Assembly: GCA_022606135.1 (NCBI GenBank)
Contig: JABYQN010000014.1
Coordinates: 868,001-932,000 of the forward strand
Origin: Fomes fomentarius
Taxonomy: Eukaryota > Basidiomycota > Agaricomycetes > Polyporales > Polyporaceae
Length of the DNA: 64,000 nt
Direction: 5' to 3'
The first letter of the stretch is position 1, and each line of letters opens with the position of its first letter. A model generated the notes under the pieces. It ran no database searches. It saw only the letters and a program-made list of their open reading frames with translations, and was not told where the DNA came from. Made by a program: the position numbers and the translations under genes. Below are positions 1 to 11,250 of the stretch, in pieces.

Positions 1-1516
1 GCAGAGTCCTTCGTCATCATCGTCGACTCCCACTCCGGATCCCGCGATCCCTCCAGCGCATATCCTCATTCGCGAGGTTCTCTCCAGGTCTGAAGAAACT
101 GCCTTGCGCGTTTACGAGAGGGAGATCTATGACGCAGAAGGAGGCTCAGGTCCCGGCGGTTGGGACACGCTCGCACGGAAGTGGAACAAGGGCATCCTCA
201 TGGCGAACTCGCCCGCCCCTAAGCAGGCGAGCGCTGCGAGCGTACAGCGTGCCGTGTATCTTACGGTCCATGCCTGGCGCGATCGGGTATCCAGAGAAGA
301 GGATGAAAGCACTCGGTATATGCTATGTATTCTTGCTGTTCGATGGAATGCTGACTTGGTACCTCGCAGATATGTTCTGCCGAATCATTACCTCTTCTCG
401 CTAGCGGAGCGTACTCCGGCCGACATGGCTGCATTGTTGTCTGTGTTCCATCCTACTCCGCCTGTCATCCGACGACGCGCGAAGGAACTTCTTGACACTA
501 TCCGTGATGCCGTCAAATGTACGTTAGGTCCCGCAAAGGTAGCGAACGAGAACGTAGCCGACGTCTCAGTGCCAGAGTCGTCGACAACGATGGCAGTGGA
601 CGAAAAGAAGGAGACGGAGGAGGTAGCGTCGGCGCAGCCGACACGGTCTCTATGGTCGATTGGTGTGTAGAGCATTTCATCCAGTCTATTCCAAGTCTCA
701 TGCCACCCGTAGTATCCACAGTTGCAACCACGAAGTCCGTCCTGTTCGGTCCCACATTACAAAGGAACGCAACGCCCCTGCTTCCGATTGCGCAGCACAG
801 TGCGCTCCTGGGAGCACGGTCACATACAGGACAGGTTAGCACTTCGCCGCCAAAGACAGTCCTGCAGTGCTAATGACTCTTCCTTAGATTCTCGCACGAA
901 GCATTGGCAGCAAAAGAGCGCGCTTCCTGGAAGCTGCGATACGCATACATAGCAACCTCGCGATCGCGCCAACGGTACCAAGCATCGTGCATGTCAAGGC
1001 CGAGCAGTCTACACCCGCCGCCGCTACCGCGACTGTGCCCGCAGTGGATGATGGAGGTGTGCAGGGTCAGGTCGAGATACCGTTCGTGCCCGCGGCGCAA
1101 CGAGCGTCGGCACTGGCACCCATCGATGACACCATCGTTGTCGTGGGTCAGCCCAAGAAGAAGAAACGCAAACGGGCTGCAGATAAGGCCGGCGGCGAGG
1201 CAGCAGCTACTGCACAGGACGGGAGTGCCGAAATTAGCCCAAAAGCAGAAGCAGACGCGATGGAGGTGGAGGCGTTCGACTATGCTTCTGCGCCCAACAT
1301 CCTCGACGATGGGTCTGATCACGAAGCAGACGCACCTAGCGCGAAGAAGAGGCAGAAGAAGGGCAAAGGTATGTGTCTTCCCCGTTCATTCTTGGTGCAG
1401 TCTTCGCTGACCGGGCTCATCTAGGAGCTAACGCGTCGTACCATGGGAACTTCCCTGCGCCGCCAAAAGCACATAGCCAGCTGAAGAGTGGCAACCAGGC
1501 GCGAACGTTCCGATGA
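1..1516 (+). CDS. RRP6: Exosome 3'-5' exoribonuclease Rrp6/EXOSC10, C-terminal part (5' end outside window)
   Basis: Rrp6 is the nuclear exosome-associated RNase D-type nuclease that trims rRNA and snoRNA precursors and degrades aberrant RNAs. The window starts inside the gene, so the catalytic DEDD domain is not visible. What is seen is the linker (TALRVYEREIYDAEG, GGWDTLARKWNK), then the HRDC domain (WRDRVSREEDESTR, YVLPNH, VIRRRAKELLDTI), then a disordered Lys-rich tail with a basic nuclear-localisation-like cluster (KKKKRKR) ending in GNFPAPPKAHSQLKSGNQ. Splice sites place introns at about 316-369, 663-712, 835-887 and 1369-1424; the exons join in frame and end at TGA 1514-1516. The first intron is 54 nt with no stop, so its retention would insert 18 residues into the HRDC domain. 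Family assignment is firm from the HRDC and tail motifs. Confidence 0.9.
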
Positions 1517-2068
1517 GTCTTTGTGGACCTTATGTGTGTGGTTACGAGTGTTCACGATCACGGTCAGTCCGTTGGGCGCTTCATGACATTGCCCACTTAC
1601 AGCAAGTCGTTTGAGTCACTCCTGTGTACACATCGTCGGGAAGGTAGAAACGAATATAGATCAAATTACACAAGAGTTTCTGCCACTCAGCGAATTCCCC
1701 ACCCCTCGCCGTCGATGGCTTTGAGCTTGAGCTCGACGCAGGAAGTCTGCCAGCTTTGGAAGCGCTGACCAGTCCCATGATCACACTTGATCACACATAG
1801 TTTTGGATTGCAATCCTGCTGACCATTGGTGAGAATTCGGGGCTGGCATCGCTGTGATACTTATCCTCAATGGGGAAGACATCTAGAGCGGCAAGTTCCC
1901 GTCGTGGAAATAGAGTATGGAGCTTGTGAAAACTGACCTATGTAAGACGCGTGTACTCTGGACTCACTTTACAGCTCTTCGTTTTTCTGTGTTATTACGA
2001 GCCTCTACCACAACTTGGAACAACAATAGCGGAGTCTCGCTGAACACCACCTACAGCTAATAGTAACC
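1517..2068. other. Intergenic region between RRP6 and the hydrolase gene
   Basis: About 550 bases with no supported gene. A short stretch around 1645-1790 reads protein-like in more than one frame, but it lacks a start, a continuous frame or a recognisable domain. It probably holds the RRP6 3' UTR and the promoter of the hydrolase gene. Confidence 0.5.
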
Positions 2069-3270
2069 ATGGATGTTGTTGGAGCGTTCAATGACGACTC
2101 GATCCCCGACATCCTCGTCCCCAGTGAGTGCGTGATCACTTTGGGCTTCCCTCTGTCTTTCATCTGTCAGCTTGGTCATGTATCGATATCATCGTGTAGC
2201 CATGCACGGGACGATGTCTCAGATGCAAGCGTGACTGACGACCTTTGTTTCATCCTCAGCCAAGGATGCCTTCGTGAAGTTACTCGAGAAGCGGCGTGCG
2301 GAAATCGAGGGCTTCCCTCAGCGCACCTTCCGCTACGGTAGTACTGATAGGCATCAGGTATGTACTCAGCGTTCGTATTGCACCTATCCTTCCATATAAA
2401 GCGGATCTCTAGCTCGACGTCTACTATCCAGACTTGAAGGCGGTCCCAGGCGGGAAGATCCCAGTGCTGTTCTTCGTATATGGTGGCGCTTTCGTTAGCG
2501 GAGATCGCAGACAGGAGCCGCCGTACGAGCTCGGGTACAGCAACCTTGGGGTATACTTTGCCCAGCGCGGGTAAGTAGAACCTTCTGATCCATGGCCCGA
2601 ATTGCTGATTGCGCATGACTTCCGCAGGATCCTCACAATCATCGCGGATTACACCCTCTACCCGGCCGCCAAGTTCCCGCAAGCCGTCGAGGACGTCCGC
2701 GATGCCCTCGCCTGGTTCATTTTGAGCCCTAAGACAGTCATCGAGGCCTCGCCCGCAGGCCCGATCCCTCAAGATCAGTTCGGCCTGGGCAAGATCTTCG
2801 TCATGGGCCACTCCGCCGGCGCGAACCTCATCACAACCCTCTATCTCTCGCCCACGCTCCTCCCGCTCACCTCGCCCGTCCGCGCCGCGACGCGCGGGCT
2901 CGTCCCGCAGGGCGGCGCGTACACGTTCGACCTAGAGGGTCCGGCCCTGCCCCCCGACGTGCTTATTGGATACTATGGCTCGCGCGAGGCGATACTGGAG
3001 AACCAGCCGATCACGCTACTGGAGAAGGCGTCGGATGAATTGGTCAATGGCCTTCCGGAGATCTTCGCGTTGAGAAGTGAGCACGAGCCGGCGGTGCTCC
3101 GAGCAGGGAACGATGAGTTCGTGAAGGCGCTTGAGGCGAAGCGAGGCCGGGTCGTCAAGTATGAGATCATGAAGGGACACAACCACATCAGCCCGCACTG
3201 GGCGCTGCTCAGCGGCGAGGGCGAGGAGTGGGGCGAGGCGGTTGCGGAGTGGATCAAAACGAGGGTCTGA
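2069..3270 (+). CDS. Alpha/beta hydrolase (esterase/lipase, arylformamidase-like group)
   Basis: Predicted serine hydrolase of the alpha/beta fold acting on an ester or amide; the substrate cannot be told from sequence. Four exons, about 2069-2123, 2260-2357, 2413-2570 and 2628-3270, join in frame with GT..AG introns. The oxyanion-hole region reads FFVYGGAFVSGDR, where Tyr replaces the first His of the usual HGG motif. The nucleophile elbow is GHSAG (about 2803-2817). The likely catalytic His lies in KGHNHISPH near the C terminus. There is no signal peptide, so the enzyme is probably cytosolic. The ORDER oxyanion motif, YTLYP segment, GHSAG, C-terminal His fits BD-FAE/kynurenine-formamidase-like hydrolases. 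The start is the first ATG of the conserved frame. The exact family within alpha/beta hydrolases is uncertain. Confidence 0.85.
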
Positions 3271-3763
3271 GCTTAGGGGACTTGACCGTGGTCAATTCGT
3301 TGTAATTTTTTCATGTATGCGGTACCCATTTAACAAATGACTCAGTGAAGGTTCATTAGGACAGTCAAAGCGTACACTCGCATAAGAGTGCGACTAGTGC
3401 ACAAAGTATCGCGTGCTTCGTGTACATGAAGAAGCAACATGTAATGTTCCTGAACATGATGCCAGGCCCTGGAAACGATATCCCAGCTGGAATCCAAGTT
3501 CGAGATGTAATATGATCGTTCTCCGCCACATCCATAGATCATATGCTGTCTGGCTAGGAGAGACCAAGCTCGAGATTGTTTTGGGCCAATTCGTCTAATT
3601 GGGCGTGTTTGCGTCAGGCAGTACTATTGTCTACACAAGAACGCGCTACCTGAGTCCTCCACGGCAGTGAGTGCGGACAGAACTAGGATCAATATATCAC
3701 ACAATACATGAGGAGTAATCGAGAAGAGTACTCGAGCCACGCGAGCTCATGAAGAGCACGCCA
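3271..3763. other. Intergenic region between convergent genes
   Basis: About 490 bases between the 3' ends of the hydrolase (+) and the NRPS-like gene (-). Only short unsupported reading frames; presumably both 3' UTRs. Confidence 0.6.
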
Positions 3764-6700
3764 CTACTGCAGGAACCCCGACTTCTTCCACGCCTCAACC
3801 CAGCGCACAGCGCGCTCCGCATCCAGCTGAGGGATCTGGGTGAACGCCTGCGATACCTTGGCTGTGTTCTCTGTCGCGAGGTACACCAGGCCCATTGGCT
3901 CCCGATCTGGGGTCTGGTGCTGCGCCGCCTTGAAGAGCGGCAGGAGGCGCAGCGCGGGGTTCTGCGTCATCGCCTCGACTTCCTGCGCGGAGCCAGACTC
4001 AACGCTGTTCTGGAGCGCGGACAGCCACCGGTCGTATGGCACGAGGGGGACGTTGAGAGCCTGCGCGATCGGTGCGACGACGGTGTGCCAGGATGTGGGG
4101 CGGGGATGGACGAGGTGCAGGAAAGGCTTCTGGGAGTGCCGCATCTCTGCAAACGCCTTGGCGGCTTCATACGCGGGGAACCACGTTACGTCCTGTTGGC
4201 GACACATGGTACAGCGTCAGCGCAGGCCTTCACACCATGGGAAAGGAGTAGTGAATAGGAACGTACGCCGTCGAGATCCGGGAGGCAGCGCTGGAACAGG
4301 GCAGACTTGACGAGCGCAGGGAACCACTCCTTCTCGTTCCAGTATCCCAGCCTGTCTCCAGCTACCTGACCCAAGCGCATTATGATGGTGTGTACGTCTG
4401 TATGCTGCGAGACGTTCTGCAGCACATGCTCCGTGACCCATTTGCTCTCGGGGTACCCAGAACCGAACGAGAAGTTTGGGTCATCCATGGCCTTCTCGGG
4501 CACCGGGGCAGGAAGAGTGCAGTCTATACGGCGGGTTAGCTCTCAATCACCTGTGGATATATGCGTCCTATACACACTGGTCAAGGTTCCAATAGAACTT
4601 ACGAAGATGATGGACGGCGGCTTCGTGTACGGAGAGCTCAAGGCAAGGTCGACAAAGTTGCGAGTGCCTTGAATGTCGACCTCAAAGGAAGCGATCGAGA
4701 GGTTGAAATTGACCGTCCACGCTGAATGCGAAGCAATTATTCAGTATCCTTGATCACGCGACACGCATCTCCAATAAGTGGCACTCACCGTTTTGCATGA
4801 TATGGGTGACCGAACGCCGTATCTCGTCAAGCAAGGACGGCTCCAAGCCAAACCCAGGTTCGTGCAGAACCGCCTCGACCATCACAAACTTCGGCGAGTC
4901 GAGCAGTGTCCCGTCCAAGCCTCTCGCGCGGAATTGCGCCCTCTGCCGCTCAGCAGCCTGAGTGCCCTTGCGGTTGAAGGCATACACCTTCTCCACAGCC
5001 TGATCCCTCAAGAGATGCTCGAGCGTGTCGCACCCGAATCCGCCCGTCGTCCCGGTGATGACGACAACCTCCTTGCCCGCGGGGCGTTCGATGAGGTTCT
5101 CTGGGCGCGCAGGGAGGTTCGCAGAGTATTTCTCCACGTACTTCCACAGATCCTCGGGTTTATGGGAGGCTCCGGCAGAATCGTTGTGCAGGACGCCGTA
5201 GACGAGGCGTGAAAGGGATGTGATGGTCGGAGCAGCGAAGACGAGGTTCATAGGGAGGCGTCTTGCAGCGTTCCCGTCGGTCTCGCGGATCACTTTAAGG
5301 ATCGTGTTGCGAATCCATGTCGCTTGGAGACTGTACCAGAGATGTAAGTCTGAGCCTTCTCGACGACCATACAAAGGACAGTTACCTGTCTCCGCCGCTG
5401 CGGAAGAGGTCAGCATCGTCCGCGATCTCTCGGTGCAGGGTGTTCGACACGACAGCGCGTACGAAGTTCAATGTACTCTCTTCATCCCAGGTAGTGGGAG
5501 GGTCGAGCTCGGTCTCTGCGCTGTTCTCAACCTCTTTGTATAGCCTCTCAATCTCGTCGTCGTACTGTTGCAGGATGAAGTTCCTGCGGGGCTGTCCCTT
5601 CATCGTGTACTGGAACGGCTTCGAGGGAGACGTCACGAGGATCATCTGCGATAGTTTATATCAGTCAGGACATCACTGGACAATGGAACGGTATGGCTAG
5701 GCTAAACGTGCCTCCTTGAAGATCCTCGAGTGCTGCGGTGCAAACTCGTTTACGCGCTCGATTGTTTTCCTGGATCGCGAGGTAAGTCATTCGTAAAATC
5801 TGAAAGGCCCAAAGGACGAACCAGATCTTGGTCCTGAACGCCTCCAGTTGCTTAGTCTCGCTCGGATCAATTGCGTAGTCCTCCGTCGGTTCAATCAAAA
5901 CTCCGTTCTGGAACTTGCCCCGTCCAAACATGACTGAGCTCTTGGCATGGGGGTCTTCGTTGATCATCCTCTCTGATGCGTGGCATGAGTGTTCATCTCT
6001 AAGTGAAACTCAAGCACCACGCGGACCCACCTAGAGGAAGAGGATTGGTCTTCTCGCCATTCGACAGGATGATCTGCTCATCTATGCGACCAACAATCTT
6101 CCACATGCCAGGCTTCGTAGGGTGTGGGACGACCAGATCGGTGGTCGCATAGGCTTCGCGGTCACCTATCTTGATGTTGGTCTTCGGTAGGGGGTTGTCC
6201 ACAGGCGACTGATGCAGTGCCACTCAGTCAATGCGTCTCTGCTGTGCACCATGATGCTCACCAAGACGACGACCTCGTACATGTCATCTCCAACTGGCCG
6301 GAAGACACATTCCACTCCAGGGCGAAGGCCCCAATACGCCCAATCCATCCCGGGGTTCTCTGCAAATCCAGCCGTCGATAAGTATAGTAGCCGTGGTACG
6401 ATTGGGGGATGGACATACTTGGATTGAAAGCATTAACCGTTCCAACTTCAGTACTGTGCGGGAGAGGTCAGTTCTAGTGTGATGAGGTAAGACATACCCG
6501 TACGCACCATCCATACCCGGAGATGAGCGTTACCCCTTTGCTAGCAAGTGAGTCTCCGACCTCATCGTTGAGCGCTGCGCCGCCAAAGATCTAGTATGTC
6601 AAAAACGTGAGTCAAGACGCACCAAGCCTGCAATGAATGGGGAAACGCACCACTCCACGCAAATTTCGCATAATCTGGACCTTCTGCGGGTCACGGGCCC

Positions 6701-7923
6701 ATTCCTACAACAAAGGGCCTCAGTGTAGGTTACGATCGCAGGAACACCGGTCACTTACCTCCACGAACGAGGGCACGGTCCAGGGGTAATCGGCATTGTT
6801 CATGACTATACCTGACCAGACAGCCTCGGGTGTTGGGATTGTGGGCGGAGAGGTTGGTTTGAAGACGGAAAGGAAGAGGCCGCAAAAAGGCTATATTGAG
6901 TGCCAAGATGAATTAGTACGCGGACCGAGAGTCGATGGATGTCAACGAAACACATACTGCGGAGGACCACAAGAACGACCCCAAGCAGTGGAACATGGGC
7001 GTTCCATGGCAGCCCACAATGGCGCCCTTCATGCTAAGTTCGGATTGAACTAATATGAAGAGAAGAGGTCAGCAATGCCTATATCTGAGCAGATATGATC
7101 CGATGACCTACCTGGTATCTTCCCCCAAGACTCAACCAACATCTTGTGGGTCCAGACAATTGTCTTCGGGTGACCGGTCGACCCTATGATTATGTCGGTA
7201 ATCGGCCAAATACTCCGATACTACGTTACTCACCAGAGGAATGGAATATACCGGCGGCTCCGTTCATGTCGAAGGTAGTCGGTAGGACGACGTTAGCCTC
7301 GTAAGGGCTGTTCGGCTCTAGAGTCTCGGCAAAGAGCTCTTCGAATGTGGGAATGCGGATCTCGACGACATGCTTGTCGTTGTGCAACAGGGTCGCCAGA
7401 GCTTTGTCGGCGACCTCGCGCAAGAAATTATCGGAGGATACAACAACATGGCTTGCACCGGTGCGCTCTAGCATGTTAGCAATAGCAGCCGGCGCATTAC
7501 GCGTCGAGATCAGGAAGACGGTGTAACCCGCTCGAATGCCACCGATCAAGGTGCATATATAGCTGATCGAGTCTGAAACGGTCCCAAAAGGTATCTATGA
7601 GTTTGCTCAGTGGGCCATGGAGAATCCTGACCTGAATTCGCAAGCACCCCGACGACAGGCTTGTCTATCCCGGCGTGCTTGTTGTTCACGCCAACTTTGG
7701 AGCCGAGGTAACGAGCGGCGCGATCGATAGCGCGGTTGGTGGTCGCATAGTTGACGTACTGTACCTGTTCTCCATCATGGTAGACGAACACGGGGTATTT
7801 GGGGTTATGTTCCGCGTGATATTCGTAGAGCTGCGGTACTGCCATATCGTGTCGCTCGAAAAGTTTCTCCGAGCCCACAAAGTCGGCCGTGATATGTGCT
7901 GGAAGGTTGTTGCTGAGAGGCAT
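3764..7923 (-). CDS. NRPS-like adenylation-carrier-reductase (A-T-R) enzyme
   Basis: Single-module enzyme that would adenylate a carboxylic acid, load it on a carrier domain and release it reductively as aldehyde or alcohol. Read on the minus strand from ATG at 7923 (MPLSNNLPAH) through roughly ten short introns. Adenylation core motif A3 is split by an intron and reads FHSSG / STGHPKTIVWTHK (about 7250-7150). A8 reads GRIDEQIILSNGEKTNP (about 6100-6045). The carrier site is DADLFRSGGDS (about 5400). The Rossmann reductase begins VVITGTTGGFGCDTLEHLL (about 5050) and has FVSSIGTLTN plus an active-site tyrosine/lysine in GYPESKW (about 4460). It ends at KSGFLQ. The layout matches fungal L-aminoadipate-reductase-like or aryl-acid-reductase proteins; the substrate is unknown. 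No other biosynthetic gene is adjacent except the small secreted-protein gene, so a metabolite cluster is not supported. Confidence 0.9.
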
Positions 7924-7982
7924 TGTGAGGTGTGTTGGACGATGAGTAGGAATAGAATGACGAGCTGCACTGGGAATGCAGG

Positions 7983-7990
7983 GTTTATAT
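7983..7990 (-). promoter_or_regulatory. TATA box of the NRPS-like gene
   Basis: On the minus strand the sequence reads TATATAAA about 60 bases upstream of the start codon at 7923. This spacing suits a core promoter with a short leader and supports the chosen ATG over an in-frame upstream one at 8076. Confidence 0.6.
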
Positions 7991-9329
7991 ACACAGAAGC
8001 GGTCTGAGACAGTTACATGATCAGCCAAGTTCCAACCGATCGACGCGCTCCACTCGTGTAAGTGATTAGCATACACAGATCAGTCTGCCAGGCGGTCTAT
8101 GTGCGAGTCGAGAGGCCTGGGGGATGGTGCTCACCATCTATGGTCTGAGAATGGTGGTCTTGGTCGCTCGTGAGATCAGGTTAGCCCTCATCGCGGAAAT
8201 ATAACGCTCTGGTCCTCCACCAGACACCTAGCATGAATGCGGGTGGCAATGTTCTGATTCTTGAGGTGAGGTCATGAGGTTGATCCAGCGGTGATGTGTG
8301 CGATGAAGACGGCCGGTATATACGGTGAAGTCAGCTGGGGCAGTGTCGGTGGTTAAGCGGCGGGAGAAAGATGACGGAAAAGATAATCTTATCAGATAAG
8401 ATAGTTTGGTCATTGCTATCAGTCCCGCGACCGTCGGCATCGGATAGATCACGTCTGTAGATGATCAGTGCTCCGAGTCAGTGGGTCCAGTGTTAGTACG
8501 ATCAGTAGTTTCCGTTGACTGACTCAGAGTCAGCTCAGAGTAAGTATGTACTTGAATGAGGCCACCCCGCAGTCATCGAAGAATTGCTCTCCAGCGGCCA
8601 GCCATACATAGGCTTCTCACACCGTTGTCGATTACCCGACTGGGAGAGATTCAACCGAGGCTCCCTTACCAGTTAGACGAGTCCCTGGCAGGAAGAGCGT
8701 CGCTCCAACGGATATTAAGCGTAATACTGTCGTGAAGGTGAAGAACGTTGAAAGTCACACCCAGTGCCGCGCGTATTGCATCTCCTCCCCGGGCCGCCGG
8801 TGACTGTGTACTATATATTGCATGACCTATCCGAAATTTGAACCCCTCGGATATATCACCAAGCACGCCTGACCAGTTGATCCACATAATAAGCCCCTCC
8901 GAGCACCACTAGGCCATTCGAGGAGGAGCACCACTTTCGGTCGTGCATCCACATGTGCAACCAAGAAAACAACATAGAGCTGTTTCCAAAATTGGTGGCC
9001 GCTCAACTCGCATTGACGCGGGTGCACTTTCGACGCGAAAAAATCAGAAAAATGGGCAAACTCGATTGTGTCCTTGTTGTCGCTCTGAGGCCAATCTTAT
9101 ACACTGCTACAAGAGAAATCTCAGCACATGGATATCGTGCGATTCCCTCGGGCTCTCAATCACAACATAGGCCCACGATGCGGACTGTACCCAAGTGCTA
9201 CTTTCATGCAATCACAACCGCCATCGATAAATACTAGTCCTAGACACGTCGTAGGCTGGACGCGGTTCAGTCAGTTTTAGGTCTATTTTAAATGGATTTT
9301 TTACTCACGGAAGGCGCCAGGATCAGGCT
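7991..9329. other. Long intergenic region upstream of the NRPS-like gene
   Basis: About 1.3 kb without a supported gene. Small open frames at 8228-8452, 8666-9027 and 8953-9237 have no start context, domain or splice pattern that persuades. It likely holds the upstream promoter of the NRPS-like gene and the 3' UTR of the small secreted-protein gene. Confidence 0.5.
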
Positions 9330-9854
9330 TCAAGCAGAGCTCACGATGATGGAGGCCGTGCCGGGCGTGAAACAGAAGCCATTGTCCAGGCGTGTGCCGC
9401 ACGTAGACAACTGGTTGCAGCTCCCACCGCAGCCACCCCTGTCGCAGAACCCGACGTTGTTGGTCGCCGCCAGACACTTTGTCCCCGGCGCAGCAAGGCA
9501 GGTGGCTCCACCATTGTAGACGGTGCACGATCCACCACACACATTCTGGGTGCGACTGCTACAGTACGTAACCATCGTGTTCTGCGCGGCACGCGGGGTA
9601 AGAGGGTTGATGGGGTTGCCAATGAAGGTGAGCTCGGCATCGGTTGTCGCGATCCAGTGGAGGATCTCGTCGTGGGTCCGGAGGTAGCTAGGAGCCTGTG
9701 GCGGAGAATGCGACGGTTGTCAGCGATATGAGCAACCCCTGGATATCTCTGACCAGAGAGCACTGACCTCCGGAGCGGGGGTCGCACTGACGATGGACGT
9801 CATAGCGGTAAGTATGCCGCAAGCGAGAGCGGTGAACTTGGTGTTGAACTGCAT
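9330..9854 (-). CDS. Small secreted cysteine-rich protein
   Basis: Two exons, about 9854-9769 and 9695-9330, joined over a 70-odd nt intron. The first exon encodes a signal peptide (MQFNTKFTALACGILTAM, then a likely cut after VSA). The mature part starts with a short region (DEILHWIATTDAELTFIG) and continues with a domain of roughly 75 residues holding about ten cysteines (CGGSC, GGCGGSC, STCGTR, GFCF), which suggests several disulfides. It ends FTPGTASIIVSSA. Size, secretion signal and Cys content fit a fungal small secreted protein or effector-like protein; I do not recognise a named domain. Exact position of the first splice junction is uncertain by a base or so. Confidence 0.75.
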
Positions 9855-9917
9855 GTCGGTTGACTTAGGAGAGAGGTGTGTAGCTAGCTGCCTGGCGTTC
9901 TGCATCGTGTTGCTGAT

Positions 9918-9927
9918 CCTTTTATGT
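9918..9927 (-). promoter_or_regulatory. TATA-like element of the small secreted-protein gene
   Basis: The minus strand reads CATAAAAGG about 65 bases upstream of the ATG at 9854, a normal distance for a fungal core promoter. Confidence 0.4.
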
Positions 9928-11250
9928 GAAGTTCATTTCACCCTAGATTTTTCATAGTTAGCTCCTAGGTGAATAGATGCGGCATGTAAGTGCTTACGAA
10001 TTCGCAAGAGAATGGTCTGATGATCTACAACTGTCAAGAGTAAGGTGTTGCTCCGGTTCTCAGACATATTATGGCAGCTTCATTGGATTACATTCTCACC
10101 AAATTGACGAACGTTTCTGTCCGCGTGGACGGTGGGCCAATGGGGCTATGCTTATAGTTGATTAGTAAGGAGCAGTCTCTCGGCATAGATGGACTGAACA
10201 GTCACCTGCAGCGGGAGTCGGTGACATAGAACTTCATTTCTTCGATGCACGACAAATATCCACCACTTCTAGCTTTTGACTTACCTATACCGTCGCCCTT
10301 AGACCGGTCTCATTCTGATAGTGCCTATTCAGTGTTTCGATCCCGAACATCATGCCAGTGCCTGCCAGTATAGAACATCATCCATCTGTCAGCTTCGACA
10401 GCACAGACGGCCAACGGGCGCGCAAGCGCGGAGGTTGAAAATAGATACCAAAACGGGAATGCTCGTCTCCAGATTCGCGTCCGTGCGATACGTCATAATC
10501 AACCTCCCATCCTCTTTCGGAATCGCTAGTATCGAAACCACCCGCAGCTCGTCTGGGTACGGCATTAACCCCGCGTCCTTTTTGGCGTTGCTGCCACCTC
10601 GCGAAGATTTCCTGCCACTTGTCCCACTTATCCCACGAGGGCTGCTCAATTCAGGGAACGCGAGACGCGGGTAGCGTTGAGAGCCGACGACTCGGCAAGC
10701 TGGTCCGAATCCTCTTCCTCTCGTCCTTCTCCTGTCTGCAACCCACACCGTGCGTTCGAGTCAACGCAGAAGAACGCGAACAAAGATACGTGTTCATGAA
10801 TGAATAGCCTCCATCACCTGCATGCTTCTGCGGGAGACACCGACCGCATGCTCATGCTCGCCCGGTGGCCCCTGCGGGCCTGATACCCGAGGAACCTACG
10901 CCTGATCATGAGAAGGACAAGCCGCCGCGCGCGATGAACCCTCCACGGCGTAGAGAGTTGGATGGAGCTCTGGAATTGTCGGAATATGAGATGGGCACGT
11001 AGACGTGAACCTCTGCTTGCGCTGCTTGGTCGGATCGAGTATCACGAATGTCCCGCTCGGTTCAGACTCTGGCTGATGCTAGACAACTTGAATAATAACA
11101 ATGCGTAGACAAGTCACATCACCAACGTATTCATGTCCCGTTCGTTCTCCAATGACACATCTGCATACAGGATAATACATAGTACAGGGGTCGGCCCGTG
11201 CTGGCACCTCGCGCCAGTGTTACGCACAACGACATCGAGGTAGCTACAGC
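9928..11250. other. Intergenic region with possible decayed coding remnant
   Basis: About 1.3 kb without a supported gene. Minus-strand stretches at 10389-10748 (including DELRVVSILAIPKEDGRL and TYRTDANLETSIPVLV) and about 10890-11080 (EPSGTFVILDPTKQRKQRF) read like protein but are separated by stops and frame changes. I do not recognise the family. It may be a decayed gene on the minus strand. Confidence 0.35.

Noticed and set aside
1581..1790. Possible short gene after RRP6
   Set aside because: Protein-like text occurs in several frames, but no start, splice pattern or domain supports a gene.
3749..4310. Plus-strand frames opposite the NRPS-like gene
   Set aside because: They run antisense to exons whose translation has clear reductase motifs.
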